DNA of 6,460 nt from AM-2324 sp042091035 (GTDB lineage Bacteria; Bacteroidota; Bacteroidia; Chitinophagales; Saprospiraceae): positions 1 through 6,460 of the forward strand of contig JBELIG010000188.1 in NCBI GenBank assembly GCA_042091035.1. The letters are read 5' to 3'. The position numbers were made by a program, and so were the translations under genes. Each line of letters opens with the position of its first letter. Positions within the stretch are counted from its first letter, which is position 1. Of the stretch, positions 1 through 6,406 are shown one piece after another. The notes under the pieces were generated by a model. It was not told where the DNA came from. It ran no database searches and saw only the letters and a program-made list of their open reading frames with translations.

Positions 1-704
1 CTATCTTGGTCAGTTGGAATATCTAAATTGTAATTAAATGATCTTCTGTTTTTTGTGAATGCTTCAATGAAATCAAAGCCTACATACCAATTAGCCATTC
101 TATCATTGCCGAGATAATGAAATCCAATAAATTGTTGAATACTTATTCCGTTAGTTTTGTGGTCTAATAAGGCTTTGTAGTCATCTTGCAGTTGAGGCAT
201 AAATGATTCTGGATCCTCTTGTATATGTAATTTGTGCTGTAGGAAGCCCAGTCCAATAGTAGCTTTGATTCCCATTCGGGCACGACTTGACTTTATTGGA
301 AATAATTTGCCCACATAGAATTGACCTGATAAACCTCTCTGTTTGGTAAGAATATCAGCGAATGTATAATTGAGACCATAGACATTATCAATAGGATCTT
401 TCCATACGTTTGAAACATCAACACTCACTTGACTCCCGAAGATAAACTGTAATTGACCTCCATAGTAAAGGTTGTTTTTTGTTAAAACTTGCATGTGACC
501 TCCTGCACCGCCATGTCTGCCATAGTATGCATCTAAGTCCTGTTGGGGTAGGTATAAACCATATTCAAAACCCAATTCGAACATTGTCCCATTGTTATCA
601 TTCAGATTTATAACAGGTTGGGCTTCAGGTTTAAGTAAGAAAATGAAGTTAAATAGTAGTATTAAAAAAACTTTTTGTGTCTCTTTCGTTTTAGTCATAT
701 CCAT
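1..704 (-). CDS. Exported, probably outer-membrane beta-barrel protein, function unknown (5' part only; C-terminus beyond window)
   Basis: The minus strand is open from an ATG at 704 to the window edge, giving at least 234 residues with no stop. The N-terminus looks like a signal peptide: a Lys-rich start (MDMTKTKETQK), a hydrophobic stretch VFLILLFNFIFLL, then KPEAQ, with likely cleavage after PEA. The mature part has no long hydrophobic helix. It alternates polar and aromatic/Gly-rich stretches such as MFELGFEYGLYLP, NLYYGGQLQFIFG, GIKATIGLGFL and WYVGFDFIEAFT, as expected of amphipathic beta strands in an outer-membrane barrel. A second in-frame ATG at 698 is an equally possible start. The gene is divergent from the nucleotide-sugar operon, 82 bp away. 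I do not recognise a named family and assign no function. Coding status is well supported by length and composition; the barrel is inferred from pattern, and a periplasmic or surface lipid-free protein is the alternative. Confidence 0.8.
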   Translation of the reverse strand, partial: MDMTKTKETQKVFLILLFNFIFLLKPEAQPVINLNDNNGTMFELGFEYGLYLPQQDLDAYYGRHGGAGGHMQVLTKNNLYYGGQLQFIFGSQVSVDVSNVWKDPIDNVYGLNYTFADILTKQRGLSGQFYVGKLFPIKSSRARMGIKATIGLGFLQHKLHIQEDPESFMPQLQDDYKALLDHKTNGISIQQFIGFHYLGNDRMANWYVGFDFIEAFTKNRRSFNYNLDIPTDQD

Positions 705-756
705 GTGATTTCTACGCAAATTTGTGAATTTTAATCGAAATAGTGTCATTTCAGCT

Positions 757-764
757 TATATTTA
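757..764 (+). promoter_or_regulatory. Weak candidate -7 box for the sugar operon in the 82-bp divergent spacer
   Basis: The spacer 705-786 between two divergent genes must hold both promoters. TATATTTA here differs by one base from the Bacteroidota -7 consensus TAnnTTTG and lies 22 bp before the ATG at 787. No TTTG box sits at the expected 17-23 bp upstream; the nearest, at 721-724, is about 32 bp away, so the call is weak. The 8-bp palindrome CAAATTTG at 717-724 would offer an imperfect -7 box to the leftward gene, but it lies very near that gene's start. The bases just before 787 are A/T-rich without a Shine-Dalgarno motif, as usual in this phylum. Confidence 0.3.
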
Positions 765-786
765 CGCTAGAAAAGTAAAATTTTAA

Positions 787-1932
787 ATGTCGAAACTAAT
801 TTCTAGGGACATGCTTCCTATGGTTGACCTTAAGGGTCAGTATGCAAACTTACAGAACGAGATTCTTAGCGGATTTCAAGAAGTACTTGAAAAAACTCAA
901 TTTATTAATGGCCCTGCTGTTAAGGATTTTGCGAGTCACCTGTCTGAATATCTGGGTGTGAAATATACTATACCATGTGGAAATGGTACCGATGCATTAC
1001 AGATCGCTCTGATGAGTTTAGGTTTAAGACCAGGTGATGAGGTTATTACAACACCGTTTACATTTGTAGCAACGGCAGAAGTAATTGGGCTTTTGGGTCT
1101 TGTACCGGTATTTGTCGATGTAGATCCGGAAACCTTCTTATTAGATGTTACTAAGCTTGAATCGAAGATAACACCTAAGACAAAGTGTGTTATTCCTGTT
1201 CATTTATTTGGGCAATGTGTTGATATGGAATCTCTTTTAGCAATCTGTAATAAGCATGATTTGCGTATTGTGGAGGATAATGCGCAAGCAATTGGTGCCG
1301 AAATTAAGTTTAGCGATGGTTCTGTTCGGAAAGCTGGGACTATTGGAGACCTTGGTACGACATCATTTTTCCCCTCAAAGAATCTAGGTTGCTATGGAGA
1401 TGGAGGAGCGATTTTTACGAATAGTGATGTTTATGGTGACCTTGTGCGTATGGTTGTTAACCATGGTTCAAGTAAAAAGTACTACCATGATGTAATTGGA
1501 GTGAATTCAAGGTTAGATACGTTACAGGCTATTGTTTTGAATGCTAAACTTCCACATTTAGATAAATATAACAAAGCTAGGCAAGCTGTTGCCGCCTTTT
1601 ATAATGAAAAATTTAAGGGACTTGAATCCATTCAGACTCCAAGATTTGCAGATTGGTCTTCACACGTTTTTCATCAATATACATTGAAGCTGAATGGAGT
1701 GGATAGATCTTCTTTTATGGACTATTTGAAAGCAGCTGGGATTTCAACAGCTGTATACTACCCAGTTCCACTACATGTCCAAAAAGGATATCAGGGATCG
1801 GGTTATACTGAAGGAGATTTTCCGGTATCAGAGGAACTTTCTAAGACTGTTATTTCCTTACCCATTCATACAGAGATGGATACTGATAAATTAGAATACA
1901 TTACTTCCAAAGTCATTGAATATTTCAATTAA
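787..1932 (+). CDS. DegT/DnrJ/EryC1/StrS family PLP-dependent sugar aminotransferase, WbpE-like
   Basis: Transfers an amino group, usually from glutamate, to a keto-sugar nucleotide in the cytoplasm. The 381 residues match the family's usual length and fold type I landmarks: GNGTDAL (65-71) at the phosphate-binding turn, PFTFVATAE (90-98), VEDNAQ (162-167) with Asp164 expected to contact the PLP ring nitrogen, and SFFPSKNLGCYGDGGA (193-208), in which Lys198 should form the Schiff base. GVNSRLDTLQA (238-248) and the Lys198 region closely resemble WbpE/WlbC, which make the 3-amino group of UDP-GlcNAc3N uronic acid, from memory of those proteins. FdtB/QdtB-like enzymes acting on dTDP-3-keto sugars share much of this, so the substrate is not settled. 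Starts at Met9 (811) or Met12 (820) would fit the family N-terminus (MVDLKGQY) as well as 787 does; the A-rich bases before 787 favour the longer form. First gene of the operon; its stop overlaps the next start by one base. Confidence 0.92.
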   Translation: MSKLISRDMLPMVDLKGQYANLQNEILSGFQEVLEKTQFINGPAVKDFASHLSEYLGVKYTIPCGNGTDALQIALMSLGLRPGDEVITTPFTFVATAEVIGLLGLVPVFVDVDPETFLLDVTKLESKITPKTKCVIPVHLFGQCVDMESLLAICNKHDLRIVEDNAQAIGAEIKFSDGSVRKAGTIGDLGTTSFFPSKNLGCYGDGGAIFTNSDVYGDLVRMVVNHGSSKKYYHDVIGVNSRLDTLQAIVLNAKLPHLDKYNKARQAVAAFYNEKFKGLESIQTPRFADWSSHVFHQYTLKLNGVDRSSFMDYLKAAGISTAVYYPVPLHVQKGYQGSGYTEGDFPVSEELSKTVISLPIHTEMDTDKLEYITSKVIEYFN

Positions 1933-2885
1933 TGAAGAAAATACTTATTACTGGAGCAGCAGGCTTCCTCGGATCACATTTGTGTGATAGATTCATAGCA
2001 GAAGGATTTCATGTTGTAGCAATGGATAACCTACTTACAGGATCCTTAGATAATATTCAGCATTTATTTCCTTTGGAAAGGTTTGAATATTATAACCATG
2101 ATGTTTCAAATTTTGTCCATGTTCCGGGTGATTTAGATTATATACTACATTTTGCTTCGCCTGCATCTCCCATAGATTATCTAAAAATGCCTATTCAAAC
2201 CTTGAAGGTAGGTGCTTTAGGTACACATAATCTGCTGGGTCTAGCTAAGAGCAAAGGAGCAAGGATTTTAGTTGCTTCTACTTCGGAAGTTTATGGTGAT
2301 CCTTTGGTTCATCCACAGCCTGAAACCTATTGGGGTAATGTGAATCCAGTTGGACCGCGAGGCGTATATGATGAGGCGAAGCGCTTCTTAGAGGCAATAA
2401 CAATGGCTTATCGTAATTTTCATAATGTCGAAACGCGTATCATTCGCATATTCAACACCTATGGTCCTAGAATGCGTGTGAATGACGGTCGTGTATTGCC
2501 TGCATTTTTCTCACAGGCCATTCGTGGTGAAGGACTTACTGTATTTGGTGATGGTTCGCAAACTCGTGCATTTTGCTATGTAGATGATTTGGTGGAAGGT
2601 ATATACAGACTGCTACTTTCGGATCATTCTGAGCCTGTAAACATTGGGAATCCTGATGAGATTACGATTTATGATTTTGCAAAAGAAGTTTTGGCGCTTG
2701 TTCAAAATCCTGATGCTAAGATTATACACAAAGATCTCCCTGAGGATGATCCTAAGGTCCGTCAGCCTGATATAACAAAAGCTAGAGAAATTCTAAAATG
2801 GGAACCTAAATTTGATCGCTCGGAGGGTCTTAAGCTCACCTATGAATATTTTAAAAAGGTCGTGCCAACTAAAACATCCGTTTAA
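1932..2885 (+). CDS. uxs: UDP-glucuronate decarboxylase (UDP-xylose synthase), extended SDR
   Basis: Converts UDP-glucuronate to UDP-xylose and CO2 by NAD-dependent oxidation at C4, decarboxylation and re-reduction. The 317-residue protein has the Rossmann motif GAAGFLG (8-14), Asp32 for NAD ribose binding, HFASPASP (73-80), which is typical of UXS, and TSEVYG (117-122) with catalytic Glu119. It also has YDEAK (146-150) with the SDR Tyr146 and Lys150, FNTYGPRMRVNDGR (174-187), and RQPD (277-280), whose Arg277 fits the arginine needed for decarboxylation in ArnA/UXS enzymes. There is no N-terminal membrane segment, so it is cytosolic, unlike animal UXS. The start overlaps the aminotransferase stop as TAATG, and the stop abuts the next ATG, so translation is probably coupled. 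No UDP-glucose dehydrogenase to supply UDP-glucuronate lies in the window. If it released the 4-keto-pentose instead, as ArnA does, the neighbouring aminotransferase could use that product; the motifs cannot exclude this. Confidence 0.93.
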   Translation: MKKILITGAAGFLGSHLCDRFIAEGFHVVAMDNLLTGSLDNIQHLFPLERFEYYNHDVSNFVHVPGDLDYILHFASPASPIDYLKMPIQTLKVGALGTHNLLGLAKSKGARILVASTSEVYGDPLVHPQPETYWGNVNPVGPRGVYDEAKRFLEAITMAYRNFHNVETRIIRIFNTYGPRMRVNDGRVLPAFFSQAIRGEGLTVFGDGSQTRAFCYVDDLVEGIYRLLLSDHSEPVNIGNPDEITIYDFAKEVLALVQNPDAKIIHKDLPEDDPKVRQPDITKAREILKWEPKFDRSEGLKLTYEYFKKVVPTKTSV

Positions 2886-3935
2886 ATGAAAAAGAATATT
2901 CTCCTTACTGGTGGTGCAGGTTTTATTGGGTCTAACTTACTGCGTCTAATGATCAATAAGTATCCGGATTATAAGTTTATCAATTTGGATAAGCTTACTT
3001 ATGCGGGTAATCTAGAAAACCTAACTGGTCTTGAGGATAAGGCAAACTATACATTTGTAAAAGGCGATATATGTGATTCGAATCTTCTCAATACTCTTTT
3101 CGAAAAACACAATATAAATGCAGTAATGCATTTAGCAGCAGAATCTCATGTGGATCGATCTATATCGAACCCTATGTCTTTCATTGAGACTAATATCGTC
3201 GGCACGGTTAGTTTGCTTAATGCAGCCAAACATGCATGGGATGGTGCTTATGAGGATAAGATATTTTATCATATTTCTACAGATGAAGTATACGGTTCTC
3301 TTGGGGATACTGGTTTCTTTACAGAGACTACTTCTTATGATCCTCGATCGCCATATTCGGCCTCTAAGGCAAGTTCTGACCATTTAGTTCGAGCGTATTT
3401 CCATACCTACGGAATGCCTGTGAAACTGTCAAATTGTTCCAATAATTATGGACCATATCAGTTTCCCGAAAAGCTACTTCCTTTGATGATAAACAATATC
3501 AAAAATAATAAGGAATTGCCAGTGTATGGAGATGGGAAATATACAAGAGATTGGCTTTGGGTAGATGATCATGCGGAGGCAATAGATGTAGTTTTTCATA
3601 AAGGACTAGTTGGCGAGACCTATAATATTGGAGGTAACAATGAATGGAAAAACATTGATCTTGTTGAATTGCTCTGTGATACAATGGATAAATTGTTGGA
3701 CCGTGAGGTAGGTTCTTCCAGGTCATTAATACGATTTGTGAAGGATCGACCAGGTCATGATAAAAGATATGCTATTGATGCAAGTAAGATAAAAAATGAT
3801 CTTGGCTGGGAGCCAAAGGTTCAAATGGATAAAGGTCTTCTTGCTACTGCAAAATGGTATCTTGAAAATACCAAATGGATGGATCGAATTCTATCTGGGG
3901 AGTACCAAGAATATTATTCAAGTCAATACGAGTAA
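2886..3935 (+). CDS. rfbB: dTDP-glucose 4,6-dehydratase
   Basis: Converts dTDP-glucose to dTDP-4-keto-6-deoxyglucose, the entry to dTDP-rhamnose and many amino- and deoxysugars. The 349-residue length is standard for RfbB/RmlB. Landmarks are GGAGFIG (9-15), DKLTYAGN (35-42) binding NAD, AAESHVDRS (84-92), and TDEVYG (132-137) with the Thr132-Asp133-Glu134 catalytic triplet that separates dehydratases from epimerases. YSASK (157-161) holds Tyr157 and Lys161, NNYGPYQFPEKL (186-197) is the substrate loop, and KDRPGHDKRYAID (286-298) is the nucleotide-binding end typical of this family. The start directly follows the TAA of the decarboxylase with zero spacing and no Shine-Dalgarno sequence; no other in-frame ATG near the N-terminus fits the Rossmann start. 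Last gene of the operon, ending seven bases before the terminator hairpin. RmlA, RmlC and RmlD are absent from the window, so its product may be shared with a pathway encoded elsewhere. Confidence 0.96.
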   Translation: MKKNILLTGGAGFIGSNLLRLMINKYPDYKFINLDKLTYAGNLENLTGLEDKANYTFVKGDICDSNLLNTLFEKHNINAVMHLAAESHVDRSISNPMSFIETNIVGTVSLLNAAKHAWDGAYEDKIFYHISTDEVYGSLGDTGFFTETTSYDPRSPYSASKASSDHLVRAYFHTYGMPVKLSNCSNNYGPYQFPEKLLPLMINNIKNNKELPVYGDGKYTRDWLWVDDHAEAIDVVFHKGLVGETYNIGGNNEWKNIDLVELLCDTMDKLLDREVGSSRSLIRFVKDRPGHDKRYAIDASKIKNDLGWEPKVQMDKGLLATAKWYLENTKWMDRILSGEYQEYYSSQYE

Positions 3936-3941
3936 AAATAT

Positions 3942-3971
3942 AAAAAAAGGCACCTAAAGGTGCCTTTTTTT
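3942..3971. terminator. Bidirectional intrinsic terminator between convergent operons
   Basis: A perfect 13-bp inverted repeat: seven A then GGCACC, a TAAA loop at 3955-3958, then GGTGCC and seven T. Read from the left it gives a GC stem followed by a U run for the sugar operon; read from the right it gives the same for gap-pgk. It starts seven bases after the rfbB stop, and its last two bases are part of the pgk stop codon (3970-3972), so one structure serves both operons. Confidence 0.93.
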
Positions 3972-5169
3972 ATTGTATTGCTGCCACTCCGGGCAGGACT
4001 TTTCCTTCTAGTAATTCTAGCATTGCACCTCCACCGGTAGAAACATAGGATACTTCTTCCGCTAGGCCACTTTTATTGATTGCCGCTACAGAATCACCTC
4101 CTCCTACGAGTGAATAAGCACCATTTTTAGTTGCTTCAGCAACAGCAGTTGCTAAGGATAATGTGCCTTTTTCAAAGCTTTCCATTTCAAATACTCCCAT
4201 TGGGCCATTCCAAAGAATGACTTTAGAGTTTCTGAGTACTTCAGAGAAAGATTCAATTGCTTTAGGTCCTATGTCTAGTCCCATCCAGCCATCTTCAATA
4301 GCTAGTGTTGAACAAACTTTTGTATTGGCTGAATTCGAGAATTCATCCGCAACAAGTGAATCTTCTGGCAGATATATATTCACTCCTTTTTCTTTTGCTT
4401 TCGCGAGAAGCTCTTTGGCAAGTTCTATTTTATCTGTTTCACAGAGTGAACTACCAATAGTGCCTCCTTTTGCTGCTGCAAGAGTATAAGCCATACCTCC
4501 ACCAATAATAATATTATCGGCCTTGTCAATAAGAGTATTGATTAATCCAATCTTATCTGAAACTTTAGCACCACCAACAATAGCAGTGAATGGTTTCTCA
4601 TTTGCATCAATCAGATTGGCTGCATTTACAAGTTCTTTCTTCATTAAGAATCCAAAACTTCTTTGCTCGGGTTTAAAGAACTTAGCTATTACTGCTGTAG
4701 AAGCATGTGATCGATGTGCTGTTCCAAATGCGTCATTGATATAGATCTCTGCGTATTTAGATATTGCCTCAGCCAAAGCTTCGTCTCCTTTTGATTCTCC
4801 CGCTTCAAAGCGTGTGTTTTCCAATAAAAGAATCTCCCCTGGTTGCAGATCCTCTGCCATTTTAGTAGCAGTAGGTCCAATCAGTTCTGGACAAAATTTT
4901 ACTGTTTGCCCAAGCGTATTTGACAGATGACTTTGGATGTTTTTCAAAGTGAATTTTTTCACATTGATTGATCCATCTTCATTTTTCTTTTTCTGTGGTC
5001 TTCCTAAGTGTGACATCAAAATAAGAGCTCCCCCTTGATTTATGATGTGCTTGATACTTGGAACGGCCGCTCGAATTCTTGTATCATCAGATACGCCTAG
5101 GTGCTCATTGAGTGGAACATTGAAGTCCACTCGCATGATTACCTTTTTTCCTGAAAAATCTAGATTCAT
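3970..5169 (-). CDS. pgk: Phosphoglycerate kinase
   Basis: Transfers the acyl phosphate of 1,3-bisphosphoglycerate to ADP, giving ATP and 3-phosphoglycerate in cytoplasmic glycolysis, and runs in reverse in gluconeogenesis. The 399 residues match bacterial Pgk. N-domain substrate motifs are RVDFNVP (13-19), DDTRI (28-32), SHLGRP (53-58), ENTRFEAGE (117-125) and NDAFGTAHRSHAST (145-158). C-domain nucleotide motifs are GGAKVSDK (199-206), GGGMAYT (223-229), WNGPMGVFE (320-328), GGGDS (356-360) and STGGGAMLE (377-385). The ATG at 5169 is the only reasonable start, since an in-frame TAG lies four codons upstream; this makes the N-terminus a few residues shorter than many homologues, without losing the first motif. 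It follows gap by 7 bp and should be co-transcribed with it from upstream of 6181. Its stop codon overlaps the shared terminator. Confidence 0.98.
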   Translation of the reverse strand: MNLDFSGKKVIMRVDFNVPLNEHLGVSDDTRIRAAVPSIKHIINQGGALILMSHLGRPQKKKNEDGSINVKKFTLKNIQSHLSNTLGQTVKFCPELIGPTATKMAEDLQPGEILLLENTRFEAGESKGDEALAEAISKYAEIYINDAFGTAHRSHASTAVIAKFFKPEQRSFGFLMKKELVNAANLIDANEKPFTAIVGGAKVSDKIGLINTLIDKADNIIIGGGMAYTLAAAKGGTIGSSLCETDKIELAKELLAKAKEKGVNIYLPEDSLVADEFSNSANTKVCSTLAIEDGWMGLDIGPKAIESFSEVLRNSKVILWNGPMGVFEMESFEKGTLSLATAVAEATKNGAYSLVGGGDSVAAINKSGLAEEVSYVSTGGGAMLELLEGKVLPGVAAIQ

Positions 5170-5176
5170 AGGTTGA

Positions 5177-6181
5177 TTAAGCTAATTTTGATGCTATAAT
5201 ACCTGCAAGATCAGCAATTCTAGCAGAATAACCAGCTTCATTGTCATACCAGCTAACTACTTTGATCATCTTACCATTGACTTCTGTCATTAGTGAATCA
5301 AAAATACTAGAATGTGGATTGCCAATGATATCTGAACTTACAATCGGATCAGTTTGAAACTGAAGTACATTTTTTAGTGGTCCATCCGCATTGCTTTTAA
5401 ATACAGCATTTACTTCATCCGTACTCGTTTGTTTTTCAACTAAACAGTTGAATTCAATAATCGATCCCGTTACTACAGGAACTCGGAATGCGATTGCTGA
5501 TATTTTACCTGCTACAGATGGTACAACCTTTGCTGTTGCTACGGCAGCACCAGTTGATGTAGGAACGATATTTATAGCTGCTGCTCTTGCTCTTCTTAGG
5601 TCTGCGTGCGGAGCATCCTGAATACATTGGTCAGATGTGTAAGAATGAATTGTAGTCATTGAACCAGCTACAATACCCCAGTTGTCTTCCACAATCTTTG
5701 CAACAGGTGAGAAGCAGTTTGTAGTACAAGAAGCATTTGAAAAAACGTTGTTAGAAAGGTCAAGGGTGTTATCATTGATACCCAATACGACAGTCTGAAC
5801 GCCATCTCCCTTTGCAGGTGCTGAAATGATTACCTTCTTTGCACCAGCGGTTATATGTTTTGAAGCAGCTTCATTCGTTCTGAATATACCAGTACATTCT
5901 AGAACGATGTCTACTTTAAGGTCTTTCCATGGAAGTTCTTCTGGGTTTCTTACGCTTGAAACATTAACCTGTTTTCCGTTGATTAGGAAACCGGTCTCAT
6001 TTACTTCAACAGTCCCGTCAAATGCCCCCTGAGCAGAATCATACTTTAATAAGTGTGCTAAAATGTTAGGATTTGTTAGGTCATTGATAGCAACTACCTC
6101 TAAGTTTTTATTTTTTAGAAGATTTCTAAAGGCAAGTCTACCAATCCTACCAAATCCATTAATCGCAATTCTCTTACTCAT
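5177..6181 (-). CDS. gap: Glyceraldehyde-3-phosphate dehydrogenase, type I
   Basis: Oxidises and phosphorylates glyceraldehyde-3-phosphate to 1,3-bisphosphoglycerate with NAD, the step just before Pgk. The 334 residues are standard. NGFGRIGR (8-15) opens the Rossmann fold, and Asp34 in INDLT is the usual residue for the NAD ribose and suggests NAD rather than NADP use. SNASCTTNC (148-156) carries the catalytic Cys152, HSYTSDQ (179-185) the catalytic His179, and DLRRARAAA (194-202) and PTSTGAA (207-213) the phosphate sites. WYDNEAGYS (311-319) near the C-terminus has Ala316 where most homologues have an aromatic or other bulky residue, often Trp; this is a mild oddity, not a loss of a catalytic residue. 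The start at 6181 is fixed by the Rossmann motif at residues 5-15. First gene of the gap-pgk operon, divergent from tRNA-Glu across 225 bp. Confidence 0.98.
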   Translation of the reverse strand: MSKRIAINGFGRIGRLAFRNLLKNKNLEVVAINDLTNPNILAHLLKYDSAQGAFDGTVEVNETGFLINGKQVNVSSVRNPEELPWKDLKVDIVLECTGIFRTNEAASKHITAGAKKVIISAPAKGDGVQTVVLGINDNTLDLSNNVFSNASCTTNCFSPVAKIVEDNWGIVAGSMTTIHSYTSDQCIQDAPHADLRRARAAAINIVPTSTGAAVATAKVVPSVAGKISAIAFRVPVVTGSIIEFNCLVEKQTSTDEVNAVFKSNADGPLKNVLQFQTDPIVSSDIIGNPHSSIFDSLMTEVNGKMIKVVSWYDNEAGYSARIADLAGIIASKLA

Positions 6182-6233
6182 TAATTTGTTGTTTAAGAAT
6201 AAATTAAAAAAAGTTGAATGTGGTTTATTCAGC

Positions 6234-6243
6234 TTTGGCCAAA
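6234..6243. repeat. 10-bp perfect palindrome TTTGGCCAAA in the gap upstream region
   Basis: TTTGGCCAAA reads the same on both strands and lies 53-62 bases before the gap start codon, downstream of the candidate gap promoter. An outer GC pair (6232-6233 with GC at 6246-6247, across two extra A) extends its symmetry imperfectly. It could be a dimeric regulator's operator or a small hairpin in the leader; a chance palindrome in AT-rich DNA is also possible. No regulator can be named. Confidence 0.3.
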
Positions 6244-6274
6244 AAGCGTCGCGATTTTAAATTGGTTAGGACTT

Positions 6275-6282
6275 CAAAAATA
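6275..6282 (-). promoter_or_regulatory. Candidate -7 element of the gap-pgk promoter
   Basis: On the minus strand this reads TATTTTTG, an exact fit to the Bacteroidota -7 consensus TAnnTTTG and the only such match between 6182 and 6300. Transcription would begin near 6268 and leave a leader of almost 90 bases before the gap ATG. No TTTG -33 box is visible at the normal spacing; that stretch is A-rich on this strand. The match is therefore suggestive only. Confidence 0.4.
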
Positions 6283-6305
6283 GTGATTTTTTTTAAACTT
6301 TTTCT

Positions 6306-6335
6306 TTTGAATTAAGATTTGATAAACTATATTTG
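6306..6335 (+). promoter_or_regulatory. Bacteroidota-type promoter for tRNA-Glu
   Basis: TTTG at 6306-6309 and TATATTTG at 6328-6335 match the -33 and -7 elements used by the Bacteroidota primary sigma factor, with an 18-bp spacer in the accepted range. A second TTTG at 6318-6321 is too close to serve. Expected start is near 6341, about 65 bases before the tRNA. This is the best promoter match in the window and points at the tRNA gene. Confidence 0.7.
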
Positions 6336-6339
6336 CATC

Positions 6340-6357
6340 GCCTTTGAAAGAAAGGGC
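6340..6357 (+). other. Short weak hairpin in the tRNA-Glu 5' leader
   Basis: GCC-TTT (6340-6345) can pair with AAA-GGGC (6351-6357) around a GAAAG loop, with one G bulged. It would lie at the very 5' end of the transcript, followed by an AT-rich stretch up to the tRNA. It could protect the precursor end or mean nothing; no U run follows directly, so it is not a convincing terminator. The leader holds no credible gene. Confidence 0.25.
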
Positions 6358-6406
6358 ATCTTTATAATGAATAATATTTATATATTATTTTTTTAAGCAC
6401 AATTTT

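Noticed and set aside
3132..3387. Open frames on both strands inside rfbB (83 and 79 codons)
   Set aside because: They are out-of-frame shadows of a fully conserved dehydratase core, with no sensible protein character.
3942..3971. Inverted repeat considered as a mobile-element end or attachment site
   Set aside because: The A7-GC stem-loop-T7 form directly after two convergent stops is fully explained as a terminator, and no integrase or transposase is present.
4163..4744. Plus-strand open frames across pgk (108 and 73 codons)
   Set aside because: They lie antisense to conserved Pgk motifs and have Ser/Ala/Leu-rich composition typical of reverse frames.
6063..6260. Plus-strand 65-codon frame running from the gap 5' end into the intergenic region
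   Set aside because: Most of it is antisense to the NAD-binding motif of gap; the rest is low-complexity Lys/Phe/Leu without promoter or homologous look.
6368..6395. ATG followed by nine codons and a stop in the tRNA leader, a possible leader peptide
   Set aside because: The Asn/Ile/Tyr/Phe content only reflects AT-rich DNA, and a leader peptide has no evident role before a tRNA.
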